From: DASUFZ01 sp035541475
Lineage (GTDB): Bacteria > Myxococcota_A > UBA9160 > SMWR01
Direction of reading: 5' to 3'
Length of the DNA stretch: 64,000 nucleotides
Assembly: GCA_035541475.1 (NCBI GenBank)
Contig: DATKND010000025.1
Location: forward strand, 1 to 64,000
This document shows, piece by piece, positions 26,212-34,087 of this stretch (the stretch's first letter is position 1; each line of letters starts with the position of its first letter). Below the pieces are notes generated by a model that saw only the letters and a program-made list of their open reading frames with translations, ran no database searches and was not told the DNA's origin. Position numbers and translations under genes: made by a program.

Positions 26212-27081
26212 ATGGGTTTGCCGGAACCGCCGGAGCTCGGCGCGACGGCGCTGCCGAAGGGCAGCTTCACCGGGCAGGTGGTGCTCGTGACGGGCGGCGG
26301 CACGGGGCTCGGCAAGGCGATCGCCGTCGAGTTCGCGCGGCTCGGCGCCGGCGTCGCGATCTACTCGCGCAGCGCCGAGCATCTCGAGCGCGGCCGCGAG
26401 GCGATCGAGGCCGCGGGCGCGCGCGCGCTCGCGCTGCAGGGCGATGTGCGTCAGCCCGACCAGATCGCGGCGGCATTCGACGCGCTCGGCGCGGCCTTCG
26501 GGCTTCCCGACGTGCTCGTGAACAACGCGGCCGGGAACTTCCCCGTGCCCGCCGAGGACATGAGCGCGAACGCGTGGCGCTCCGTCGTCGACATCGTGCT
26601 GAACGGGACCTTCTTCTGCTCGCGCGAGTTCGGGCGGCGCCATCTCGCCGCGGGGCGCCCGGGCGTGATTCTCAACGTCGGGGCGAGCTACGCGTGGACA
26701 GGAGGACCTGGCTTCGCGCACTCGGCCGCGAGCAAGGCCGGCGTGAAGAACATGACCGAGACGCTCGCGGTCGAGTGGGGCCCGTACGGAATCCGCGTGA
26801 ACGGGCTCGTGCCGGGGCTCATGCCGCACGAGGACGAAGTGGCGGCGATCCGCGCGGTGCCCGAGCGCCGCAAGAGCGACGGACTGCGGAGTCCCGCCGG
26901 GCGCGTCGGCTACCCGCGCGAGCTCGGCTGGGCCGCGACGTTCCTCGCGTCTCCCTACGCGGCCTACATCAGCGGACACACGCTCGTGGTCGACGGCGCG
27001 AACTGGCAGCGACGCGCGATGCTGATGCCCGAGTTCGTGCCGATCCGCGAGCAGCTCGGCAAGGGTCCGTTCCAGCCGTGA
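26212..27081 (+). CDS. 2,4-dienoyl-CoA reductase-like SDR
   Basis: A 289-residue short-chain dehydrogenase. The cofactor motif VLVTGGGTGLGKAIA and the segment DVLVNNAAGNFPVP are those of eukaryotic-type 2,4-dienoyl-CoA reductases (DECR). The classical YxxxK is replaced by SAASK. The Tyr in GASYAWTGG, Ser in AHSAASKAG and Lys of ASKAG match the Tyr/Ser/Lys set of DECR1 as I recall it. It would use NADPH to reduce dienoyl-CoA during oxidation of polyunsaturated fatty acids. GGAGGAACGC precedes ATG 26212. The stop overlaps the next gene as GTGA. Confidence 0.8.
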   Translation: MGLPEPPELGATALPKGSFTGQVVLVTGGGTGLGKAIAVEFARLGAGVAIYSRSAEHLERGREAIEAAGARALALQGDVRQPDQIAAAFDALGAAFGLPDVLVNNAAGNFPVPAEDMSANAWRSVVDIVLNGTFFCSREFGRRHLAAGRPGVILNVGASYAWTGGPGFAHSAASKAGVKNMTETLAVEWGPYGIRVNGLVPGLMPHEDEVAAIRAVPERRKSDGLRSPAGRVGYPRELGWAATFLASPYAAYISGHTLVVDGANWQRRAMLMPEFVPIREQLGKGPFQP

Positions 27082-27893
27082 CGACGTCCGGCGCGCCCGT
27101 GCTGATCCGGATCGAGATCGAGCCGCCGCTCGCGACGCTCGTGCTCGACCGGCCGGACAAGCTCAACGCCTGGAGCTGGGAGTCGGCGCGACAGCTCGCG
27201 GCGCACGCCGACGCGCTTCGCTTCGACGACCGCGTGCGCGTCGTGCTCCTGCGCGCGGAGGGCCGCGCCTTCTGCGCCGGCGTCGACCTCGGCATGCCGT
27301 CCGACCGCATCACCGGCCGCTCGCCCGCCGAGAAGTCGCGCAACTACAACGAGCGCTTCCGCTGGGTGCACGAACGCTTCCGTGTGTTCTCCGAACTGCC
27401 GCAGCCCGTGCTGGTGGCGATCCACGGCTACTGCCTCGGCGCGGGTCTCGAGGTCGCGATGATGGGCGACGTGCGCATCGCGGCCGACGACGCGCGCTTC
27501 GGCCTGCCCGAGTCGCGCGTCGGTGTCGGGATCGACGCGGGCGCCGACCTGCGGCTGGTGACCGAGATCGGCGCCGGCTGGACGAAGCTGCTCGCCTTCA
27601 CGGGCCGCCGCATCGACGCCGAGACGGCGCTGCGCATCGGCATCGTGCAGGAGGTCGTGCCGCGCGAGGCGCTGACCTCGCACGTGCGAGCGCTGGCCGC
27701 GGAGATCGCGGCGAACGCGCCACTCGCCGTGCAGACGATCAAGCGCACGATCAACTACCGCGCCGCGCAGGGCCTCGCGGAGGCGCTCGCCTACGAGGCC
27801 GCAAGCGCGTCTTCGCTCTTCGTGTCCGACGACATGGCGAAGGGCTACGCGGCGATGGCGGAGAAGCGGGATCCTGGCTTCGAGGGGAAATAG
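27078..27893 (+). CDS. Crotonase-family protein, dienoyl-CoA isomerase-like
   Basis: A 271-residue crotonase-fold enzyme. The oxyanion-hole regions are GRAFCAGVDLGMPSD and GYCLGAGLEVAMMGDVRIA. The catalytic stretch is PESRVGVGIDAGADLRL: a Glu followed eight residues later by an Asp. This is the Glu/Asp spacing of delta3,5-delta2,4-dienoyl-CoA isomerase (ECH1), rather than the two Glu of a hydratase. It starts at GTG 27078 inside the stop of the DECR-like gene, so the two are coupled and probably act on the same unsaturated acyl-CoA route. Confidence 0.8.
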   Translation: MTTSGAPVLIRIEIEPPLATLVLDRPDKLNAWSWESARQLAAHADALRFDDRVRVVLLRAEGRAFCAGVDLGMPSDRITGRSPAEKSRNYNERFRWVHERFRVFSELPQPVLVAIHGYCLGAGLEVAMMGDVRIAADDARFGLPESRVGVGIDAGADLRLVTEIGAGWTKLLAFTGRRIDAETALRIGIVQEVVPREALTSHVRALAAEIAANAPLAVQTIKRTINYRAAQGLAEALAYEAASASSLFVSDDMAKGYAAMAEKRDPGFEGK

Positions 27894-27939
27894 CGCCCAA
27901 CGAGCATCGAGCTCCATCGAACCGGGTCGGCCTTCTGAA

Positions 27940-27980
27940 CTTCGCTCGCCTGCGGCTCGCTGCGCGCCGCCTTCGGCGGC
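27940..27980 (+). repeat. Type A intergenic repeat with hairpin
   Basis: The core at 27940-27966 reads CTTCGCTCGCCTGCGGCTCG and continues CTGCGCG. It is followed by a perfect hairpin, GCCGCC-TTC-GGCGGC (27966-27980). Near-identical cores in the opposite orientation lie at 37234-37264 and 39972-40001. This copy sits between two convergent genes, where it could end transcription. Confidence 0.55.
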
Positions 27981-27983
27981 TTG

Positions 27984-29132
27984 CTATTCCAGCCCGAGTC
28001 TTCGCGCGATGATCACCTTCATGATCTCGTTCGTGCCCGCGTAGATCGACTGCACCGCAGCATCGGCGTAGTCGCCCGAGATCGGGTACTCGGTCATGAA
28101 GCCGTAGCCGCCGTGGAGCTGCAGGCACTCCGAGGTCAGTCGCTTCTGCAGGTCGGTGGTCCAGAACTTCGCCATGCTGACCTCGGTCACGATGTCGTCG
28201 CCGCGCACGTGCGCGGCGAGCAGCTTGTCGACGAAGGCCTGCCCGATCTCGACCTCCGCCGCGAGCTCGGCGAGCTTGAACTGCGTGTTCTGGAACGCGG
28301 CGATCGGGCGGCCGAAGGCGCGGCGCTCGCGCACGTAGGCGATCGTGTCGTCGAGGGCGCGGCGGCACGACGCCATCGAGCTGACGCCGATACAGAGGCG
28401 CTCCTGCTGGAGCTGCGCCATCAACATCTTGAAGCCCTGCCCCTCGCGGCCGAGCCGATTCGAGACGGGCACGCGGCAGTCCTCGAAGGAGAGCTCGCTC
28501 GTGTCCTGGCCCTTCAGCCCGAGCTTTTCGAGGTTGCGGCCGCGACGGAAGCCCGGCCGGTCGCCCTCGACCAGGATCAGGCTGATGCCGTCGTGCGGCG
28601 GACGCGCGTCCGGATCGGTCTTCGCGACGACGATCACGAGGTCGGCGATCTGGCCGTTCGAGATGAAGGTCTTGGCGCCGTTCAATACGTAGTGGTCGCC
28701 GTCGCGCAGCGCGCGCGTCTGCACGTTCGCGAGGTCGGAGCCCGTTCCCGGCTCGGTCATCGCGATGGCGAGGATGATCTCGCCGGAGATCGCGCCGGGA
28801 AGGAAGCGCTGCTTCTGCTCGGGTGATCCGTATGCGACGAGATACGGAATGCAGATGTCGGAGTGCAGCGACATCATCAGCGCGTGTGCGCGCACGCGCG
28901 CGAACTCCTCCATCACGATCGCGTCGAAGAGGAAATCGCCGCCCGCTCCACCGTACTCCTCGGGCGCGTGCGCGCCGAGGTATCCGGCCGCACCGACTTT
29001 CCGCCAGGTATCGCGGTCGCTCATCCGGTTGCGGTTCCACTCCGCGACCTTCGGCGCGATCTCCGCCTCGACGAAGCGCCGCACCTGACCGCGGAACAGC
29101 TCGTGCTCTTCGCTGAAGATCTCCCTGCGCAT
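27984..29132 (-). CDS. Acyl-CoA dehydrogenase, long-chain type
   Basis: A 382-residue flavoenzyme of the acyl-CoA dehydrogenase family, which catalyses the first step of beta-oxidation with FAD. Signatures are AIAMTEPGTGSDLANVQT, FISNGQIADLVIVVAKTD and CLQLHGGYGFMTEYP. The C-terminal motif reads SIYAGTNEIMK, so the catalytic Glu of medium- and short-chain enzymes (YEGT) is Ala. A Glu in QLQQERLCIG sits where long-chain enzymes hold the base. GGAGG is five bases before ATG 29132. It converges on the dienoyl-CoA isomerase-like gene. Confidence 0.9.
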   Translation of the reverse strand: MRREIFSEEHELFRGQVRRFVEAEIAPKVAEWNRNRMSDRDTWRKVGAAGYLGAHAPEEYGGAGGDFLFDAIVMEEFARVRAHALMMSLHSDICIPYLVAYGSPEQKQRFLPGAISGEIILAIAMTEPGTGSDLANVQTRALRDGDHYVLNGAKTFISNGQIADLVIVVAKTDPDARPPHDGISLILVEGDRPGFRRGRNLEKLGLKGQDTSELSFEDCRVPVSNRLGREGQGFKMLMAQLQQERLCIGVSSMASCRRALDDTIAYVRERRAFGRPIAAFQNTQFKLAELAAEVEIGQAFVDKLLAAHVRGDDIVTEVSMAKFWTTDLQKRLTSECLQLHGGYGFMTEYPISGDYADAAVQSIYAGTNEIMKVIIARRLGLE

Positions 29133-29383
29133 GGCGCCTCCTCGCGCGGACATCGGCCGAGAGTACGGCGGTCTCGTTCCCTCCGCGCGGCGAGCTGGAT
29201 CGGTCGCCGAGGAGTTCCCAAGATGAAAGTATGCGATCCCCGTGGGGCCCACATTGACAAGGGTCGGGGTGCCCTGCAGTCTCCCCGCCCGCCCCCTGCC
29301 GCACGCAAACCGCCGGCGCCCGAGCCGGCAAGACGTCGTCGCATCGCCTCCGCGCAGCGGGCAGGATTCCGCGATACCCCCCA

Positions 29384-30151
29384 ATGAAGGCCATCGTGCT
29401 GAGCGCCGGCCAGGGGCGGCGGTTGCTGCCCCGCACTTGCCAGGTTCCAAAGTGCCTGCTCGCCCTCGACGGCGAACGCAGCGTTCTCCAGCTCCAGCTC
29501 GAAACCCTCGCGCGCTGCGGGATCACGGAGGCGCTCGTCGTGACCGGATTCGGTGCCGAGCGGGTCCACGCCCATCTGGCCGAGCGGCGTACCCCGGGGA
29601 TCCGGGTGGCGACGATCTTCAACCCGTTCTACGGCACCAGCGACAATCTGATCTCGTGCTGGCTGTCTCGAACCGCGATGAACGATGACTTCCTGCTCCT
29701 GAATGGCGATACGGTGTTCGAGGACGGTGTCCTGCTGCGCCTTCTCGGCTCGGTCCACGACCCTCTGACCGTGACCGTCGATCACAAGCGCCACTACGAC
29801 GACGACGACATGAAGGTCGCGCTCGACGGGTCGGGACGAGTGATGGCGATCGGCAAGCAGCTCCCCGCGGACGCCGTCGGCGCAGAGGCAATCGGCCTGA
29901 TCGCTTTCGCGGGATCGGGCCCGAAGCTCTTCATCGAAGGGCTCGAGCGCGCGGTCCGGCGACCCGATGCAAACCGCTGCTGGTACCTGTCCGTCGTACA
30001 CGAGCTGGCTGAAGAAGACGGGGTGGTGGGAACGGCGTCGGTCCGCGGGCTCTGGTGGCGCGAGATCGACGCGGACGAAGACCTCCTGCTGGCGCGCGAG
30101 GAATGGCTCGGCCGGGCCGCCCTCACGGGTCCAGTGGGGGCGCAAGCGTAG
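29384..30151 (+). CDS. Sugar/choline-phosphate-type nucleotidyltransferase
   Basis: A 255-residue NTP transferase. The N-terminal signature MKAIVLSAGQGRRLLP with PKCLLALDG defines the nucleotide-binding loop, and LLLNGDTVFEDGV holds the metal-binding Asp. The segment NPFYGTSDNLISCWLS resembles cytidylyltransferases that activate phosphocholine-type substrates. It would make a CDP- or NDP-activated small molecule. It starts a plus-strand group followed by the KdsA-like gene 113 bp later. The 251-bp gap upstream contains TTGACA at 29254 but no matching -10. Confidence 0.75.
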   Translation: MKAIVLSAGQGRRLLPRTCQVPKCLLALDGERSVLQLQLETLARCGITEALVVTGFGAERVHAHLAERRTPGIRVATIFNPFYGTSDNLISCWLSRTAMNDDFLLLNGDTVFEDGVLLRLLGSVHDPLTVTVDHKRHYDDDDMKVALDGSGRVMAIGKQLPADAVGAEAIGLIAFAGSGPKLFIEGLERAVRRPDANRCWYLSVVHELAEEDGVVGTASVRGLWWREIDADEDLLLAREEWLGRAALTGPVGAQA

Positions 30152-30263
30152 GATTTTCATCCCAGACCGAGGGGCAAAAGGTCCACCCGGGGGGCAAGCA
30201 CTTGGGTTCGGACTCGTCAGGGCCGATCAACCTCGCTATTCACCGGGACCAACGGGGGGGGAA

Positions 30264-31079
30264 ATGATGCGGGTAGGGGACATCACGATCGGTGGCGGCG
30301 CGCCGCTGGTCCTCATCTCCGGCCTGAACGTTCTCGAGACGCTCGACGGTGCGCTGTTCTGCGCCGAGGCCGTGCGAGAGATCGCGGACCGACACGGTCT
30401 GCCGGCGATCTTCAAAGCGTCCTTCGACAAGGCCAATCGCTCGAGCCGCGACTCGTATCGCGGTCCGGGGCTCGACCTCGGCCTTCGCATGCTGGAGCAG
30501 GTGAAGGATCAGGTCGGCATCGCGGTCACGACGGACGTCCACGAGCCCGGCCAGGCAAAGATGGTCGCCGAGGTCGCGGACCTCCTTCAGGTGCCGTCGT
30601 TTCTGTCCCGCCAGACGGATCTCGTGGCGGCATGTGCGGGGACCGGTCGCCCGCTGAACATGAAGAAGGGGCAGTTCATGGGCCCCTCCGACGCCGCGCT
30701 CGCGGCGCGCAAGGCGATCAGCTTCGGCGCGAGCGGCGTGATGCTGACCGAGCGCGGCACGAGCTTCGGCTACCACGACCTGATCGTCGACCTGCGGGGC
30801 CTCGTGCTGATGCGCGAGACGGTTCCGGTCTGCCTCGACGCGACCCACGCGACCCAGCATCCGGGCGCCGGCCGGGGCGCGAGCAGCGGCGACCGCCGCT
30901 TCGTGTCCCCGCTGGCGCGGGCCGCCGCCGCGGTCGGGGTGGACGCGCTCTTCATCGAGACGCACCCCGAGCCGGAGAAGGCGCCCTGCGATGGGGCCTG
31001 CCAGATCCGCCCCGCGGACCTCGACCGCCTCGTCGCGGACGTGTGCGCGATCCGAGGCGTCCTCGAGACCCGACGCTAG
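30264..31079 (+). CDS. kdsA: 3-deoxy-D-manno-octulosonate 8-phosphate synthase (KDO8P synthase)
   Basis: A 271-residue TIM-barrel enzyme that condenses arabinose 5-phosphate with phosphoenolpyruvate. Strong family motifs are FKASFDKANRSSRDSYRGPG, ITTDVHEP-like VTTDVHEPGQ, PSFLSRQTDL, MKKGQFMGP and FIETHPEPEKAPCDG. The N-terminal loop reads SGLNVLE: Asn where metal-dependent enzymes have Cys, which indicates the metal-independent class. Tandem ATGs at 30264 and 30267 follow a G-run. Neighbours are nucleotidyltransferases rather than other Kdo genes, so it might serve a surface glycolipid other than lipid A core. Confidence 0.9.
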   Translation: MMRVGDITIGGGAPLVLISGLNVLETLDGALFCAEAVREIADRHGLPAIFKASFDKANRSSRDSYRGPGLDLGLRMLEQVKDQVGIAVTTDVHEPGQAKMVAEVADLLQVPSFLSRQTDLVAACAGTGRPLNMKKGQFMGPSDAALAARKAISFGASGVMLTERGTSFGYHDLIVDLRGLVLMRETVPVCLDATHATQHPGAGRGASSGDRRFVSPLARAAAAVGVDALFIETHPEPEKAPCDGACQIRPADLDRLVADVCAIRGVLETRR

Positions 31080-31139
31080 GCGGGTGATCGCACCGCTCCA
31101 GCGCCTCGCGACCTCGCGGCGCTCGAGCGCGGGCCGCGC

Positions 31140-31940
31140 GTGAAGGTCGAAGACTTCTCCGTCCTGATCCTCGCCGGCCGGCGCGGACCTCACGACGCGC
31201 TGGCGGAGAGCCGCGGCGCGACGCACCGCGCGCTGCTTCCGGTCGACGGCATCCCGATGCTCGTACGCGTCGTGCGGACCTTGCGAGCCGCAGGGCTGGA
31301 GCGGATCCACGTGAGCATCGACTCGCCCGAGCTGCTCGAGGCGGAGCCGGAGCTCGCGGCGCTCCATCGCGAGAGCGCGCTCGAGATCGATCGCAGCGAG
31401 GGCTCTCCGTCGCGCAGCGTCGCCTCCGCGCTCGCCCCGGACGCGATGCTGCCCTGCCTCGTCACGACGGCCGATCACGCCCTCCTCACGCCCGAGATGG
31501 TCCGACACTTTCTCGGAGAGGCGTGCCGCTCGTCGGCCGATCTGCTGATCGGGATGGTGGCGGCGTCGGTCGTGCAGCGCGCGTACCCCGAGACTCGCCG
31601 CACCTATCTGCGGCTGCGCGGTGAGGCGTGGTCCGGCGCCAATCTGTTCGCCTTTCGCACACCGCGCGCGCGGCGCGTCGCCGACTTCTACGTCCGCGCG
31701 GAGCGCTTCCGCAAGCAGCCGTGGCGACTCGTCGCCGCGCTCGGTCCGTCACTGCTGCTCCTCTACGGACTGCGGCGCCTGGATCTCGACGGCGCGCTGG
31801 CGCGAGGCTCGCCGCGACTCGGCGCGCAAGTCGCCGCAGTGCACATGCCGCAGGCCGAGGCCGCGATCGATGTCGACCGCGAGGGCGATCTCGTGCTCGC
31901 CGAGAGGATCTTGCGCGACCGCGCGGCGATCGCTCGCTAG
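31140..31940 (+). CDS. MobA-like NTP transferase
   Basis: A 266-residue protein with a nucleotidyltransferase N-terminus: FSVLILAGRRGPHDALAES (nucleotide loop), THRALLPVDGIPMLVRVVR and LVTTADHALLTPEM, where the metal-binding Asp lies. It resembles NTP_transf_3/MobA-like domains found in inositol-1-phosphate cytidylyltransferases. The likely start is GTG 31140. Its stop overlaps the convergent phosphoesterase gene by 4 bp. It could provide the activated head group for the CDP-alcohol phosphatidyltransferase at 32909, whose N-terminus looks like a degraded version of such a domain. Confidence 0.7.
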   Translation: MKVEDFSVLILAGRRGPHDALAESRGATHRALLPVDGIPMLVRVVRTLRAAGLERIHVSIDSPELLEAEPELAALHRESALEIDRSEGSPSRSVASALAPDAMLPCLVTTADHALLTPEMVRHFLGEACRSSADLLIGMVAASVVQRAYPETRRTYLRLRGEAWSGANLFAFRTPRARRVADFYVRAERFRKQPWRLVAALGPSLLLLYGLRRLDLDGALARGSPRLGAQVAAVHMPQAEAAIDVDREGDLVLAERILRDRAAIAR

Positions 31941-32881
31941 AGCGCTCGCGCCTCGCCTTCGGCGCGAAAGCGTCCGCTCCCCGGGTCGAGTCCGCGCGCG
32001 CGCAGCGTGAATCGCGGCTTGCCTGCGTCGGACGCGACGTCGATCAGGTGATACTGCGCGCGCTTGCCCGGCTTCGAGCCGACGTCCGATGCCGAGCACG
32101 CGCACACCACCGGGATCTCGCCGTGCGGCCCGGGCAGCGACGCGAAGCGCTGTCGGTGGAGGTGACCGTGCAGCACGAGCTCGGCGCCCGCGCGCGCAAG
32201 CACCGCAGCGAGCGCCGGTGCGTCCCACAGCGCGCGTCGCCAGGACACCATCCCAGGCACCGGCGCGTGGTGCACGAGCACGACGCGCACGAGCCCGCGC
32301 TCGCGAAGCGCGACGAGCGCCGACTCGAGACGTTCGAGCTGCGCCGCACCGAGCGAGCCGCCGGCGACGAGGGGCGGCGTCGGATGCGCCGAGCTGAGCC
32401 CGACCAGCGCGAGCGGACCGCGCACGCGCACGCTCGGAAAGCCCGACGCGGGATCCACGCGATCGCGCCACTCCGCGTCGGGACGCAGCCATTCGCTCCA
32501 CAGCGACCAGGAGCTCTCGCGCGGCACACCGACGTACGCATCGTGATTGCCCGGCACCAGGCTGACCCGCTCGGGATCGCCGATCCGCTCGAGCCAGCGG
32601 CGCGCGCTCGCGAACTCCTCGACGAGCGAGATGTTCGTCAGATCGCCCGTCACCGCGACGTGATCGGGCGCCTGCGCGTGCAGATCCTCGATCAGCGCCT
32701 CGACGACTTCGGGGCGGTGCACGTGACATCGGTGCAGGCGCCACGAGAGCCAGCCGAGCGCGCGCTTCCCGAGCAGCGGCAGCGGACTGCGCGGCGCGAC
32801 CGGCGTCGCGTGCAGGTCGGAGAGATGCGCGAGCGTGTAGATGGCGTCCTCCGCGAGGTCGGCGAACCTAACCCAGCGCAC
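31937..32881 (-). CDS. Calcineurin-like metallophosphoesterase
   Basis: A 314-residue metallophosphoesterase. Metal-binding motifs in order are LAHLSDLHATP (DxH), VAVTGDLTNIS (GD), LVPGNHDAYVG (GNHD), VVLVHHAPVPG and LVLHGHLHRQR (GHxH). It hydrolyses a phosphomonoester or diester; the substrate is unknown. I start it at GTG 32881, 27 bp from the divergent CDP-alcohol transferase gene; an ATG at 32932 would run into that gene. Its place within the lipid cluster suggests a phosphatase for a phospholipid intermediate, but it could be independent. Confidence 0.8.
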   Translation of the reverse strand: MRWVRFADLAEDAIYTLAHLSDLHATPVAPRSPLPLLGKRALGWLSWRLHRCHVHRPEVVEALIEDLHAQAPDHVAVTGDLTNISLVEEFASARRWLERIGDPERVSLVPGNHDAYVGVPRESSWSLWSEWLRPDAEWRDRVDPASGFPSVRVRGPLALVGLSSAHPTPPLVAGGSLGAAQLERLESALVALRERGLVRVVLVHHAPVPGMVSWRRALWDAPALAAVLARAGAELVLHGHLHRQRFASLPGPHGEIPVVCACSASDVGSKPGKRAQYHLIDVASDAGKPRFTLRARGLDPGSGRFRAEGEARAL

Positions 32882-32908
32882 TCCGCTGTGATACGGTCGC
32901 CGGCGCCC

Positions 32909-34087
32909 ATGTCCGCGCCGCCGCGAGAACACCGTCGGCCCGGCGCCGCCGAATCCGCCGCGATCGGCTGGATCCTCGAGAGCGACGCGCGAGAGCGATC
33001 GGGCGCCGAGCTCTCGACCTTCGGGCTCACGCCGGGCGAGCGCATGCGCCGCTCGCTGGCCCGCGCGGGCTGCGCGCCTCGCCGCGTCGACGACGACTCG
33101 CTACCCGCGCTCGCACCGTGCGATCGCGTGGCCCTGCTGCGCGCCGATCGCATCCTCGACGAGCGGCTCGTGCGCGCGCTCGTCCACGCGCCCGACACCT
33201 GGCTGGAAGACGAGGCGCTCGGCCCGCTCGGCGCGCAGGTCGTCGCGCAGGATGCGGCGGCGGCGGCGGCGGCGCTGCGCGGCTGCGCGCGCGCGCCAGG
33301 AGGCCTGCGCCGCGTGACGCCCGACGCGCTGGTGCCCGCGTGGCGAGCCGAGCTCCGCAAGAGCGAGCCGCCGTGGGTCTGCGACGTCCGGCCCGAGCGC
33401 GCGCGAGAGATCGAGCGCCGCATCTTCGATGCGTCCTACAAGGGCGCCACCGATCTCGTGACGAAGTGGGTCTGGCCGATTCCGGCGCGCGCCGTCACGC
33501 GCTGGTGTGCCGAGCGCGGCATCTCGCCGAATGCGGTCACGCTCGCGAGCTGGGTGCTCGCCCTCGCCGTGATCGCTCTCTTCGCGAAGGGTGCCTTCGC
33601 GCTCGGGCTGCTGCTCGCCTGGCTCATGACCTTCCTCGACACCGTCGACGGAAAGCTCGCGCGCGTGACGCTCACCTCGAGTCGCCTCGGGAGCGTGCTC
33701 GACCACGGACTCGATCTCCTGCATCCGCCGTTCTGGTACCTGGCGTGGAGCCACGGGCTCGCCGTCCCGTCACCCGTCGCGACCGCCGTGGCGGTCGGTG
33801 GCTACGTCGTCGGCCGCGCGCTCGAAGGCGCCTTCCTCGCGCGCTTTCGCATCGAAGCGCACTCGTGGCGCCCGATCGACGCGCTCTTTCGCACGATCAC
33901 CGCGCGCCGCAACCCGAACCTGATCCTGCTCTCGGTCGGCGCCGCGTGCGGGCGACCCGATCTCGGCCTCGTGATGGTGGCGCTCTGGACGGTCGTCTCG
34001 GTCGGCTTCCACTCGCTGCGGCTCGCTCAGGCCTTTGCGGCAGCGCGGCGCGGCGAGGCCGTTGTCGGCTGGGACGCTTCGCGATGA
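32909..34087 (+). CDS. CDP-alcohol phosphatidyltransferase with N-terminal extension
   Basis: A 392-residue protein. The C-terminal membrane domain carries the complete family motif: D247-G-K-L-A-R252, G261, D265 and D269, in the DGx2ARx8Gx3Dx3D pattern. About five to six TM helices follow the entry sequence GISPNAVTLASW. The N-terminal ~160 residues are soluble and resemble a reduced nucleotidyltransferase domain (LTPGERMRRSLARAG, ALLRADRILDERLVRAL). This layout recalls bifunctional inositol-phosphate cytidylyltransferase/DIPP synthases. It transfers a phospho-alcohol between CDP and a hydroxyl acceptor. The stop overlaps the next start as ATGA. Confidence 0.85.
   Translation: MSAPPREHRRPGAAESAAIGWILESDARERSGAELSTFGLTPGERMRRSLARAGCAPRRVDDDSLPALAPCDRVALLRADRILDERLVRALVHAPDTWLEDEALGPLGAQVVAQDAAAAAAALRGCARAPGGLRRVTPDALVPAWRAELRKSEPPWVCDVRPERAREIERRIFDASYKGATDLVTKWVWPIPARAVTRWCAERGISPNAVTLASWVLALAVIALFAKGAFALGLLLAWLMTFLDTVDGKLARVTLTSSRLGSVLDHGLDLLHPPFWYLAWSHGLAVPSPVATAVAVGGYVVGRALEGAFLARFRIEAHSWRPIDALFRTITARRNPNLILLSVGAACGRPDLGLVMVALWTVVSVGFHSLRLAQAFAAARRGEAVVGWDASR

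Noticed and set aside
29254..29259. TTGACA as a sigma-70 -35 box upstream of the nucleotidyltransferase
   Set aside because: No acceptable -10 box lies 15-19 bases downstream; the region there is GC-rich.
32882..32932. Upstream ATG 32932 for the metallophosphoesterase
   Set aside because: It would overlap the start of the divergent CDP-alcohol transferase gene and adds an Arg-rich leader not typical for the family.
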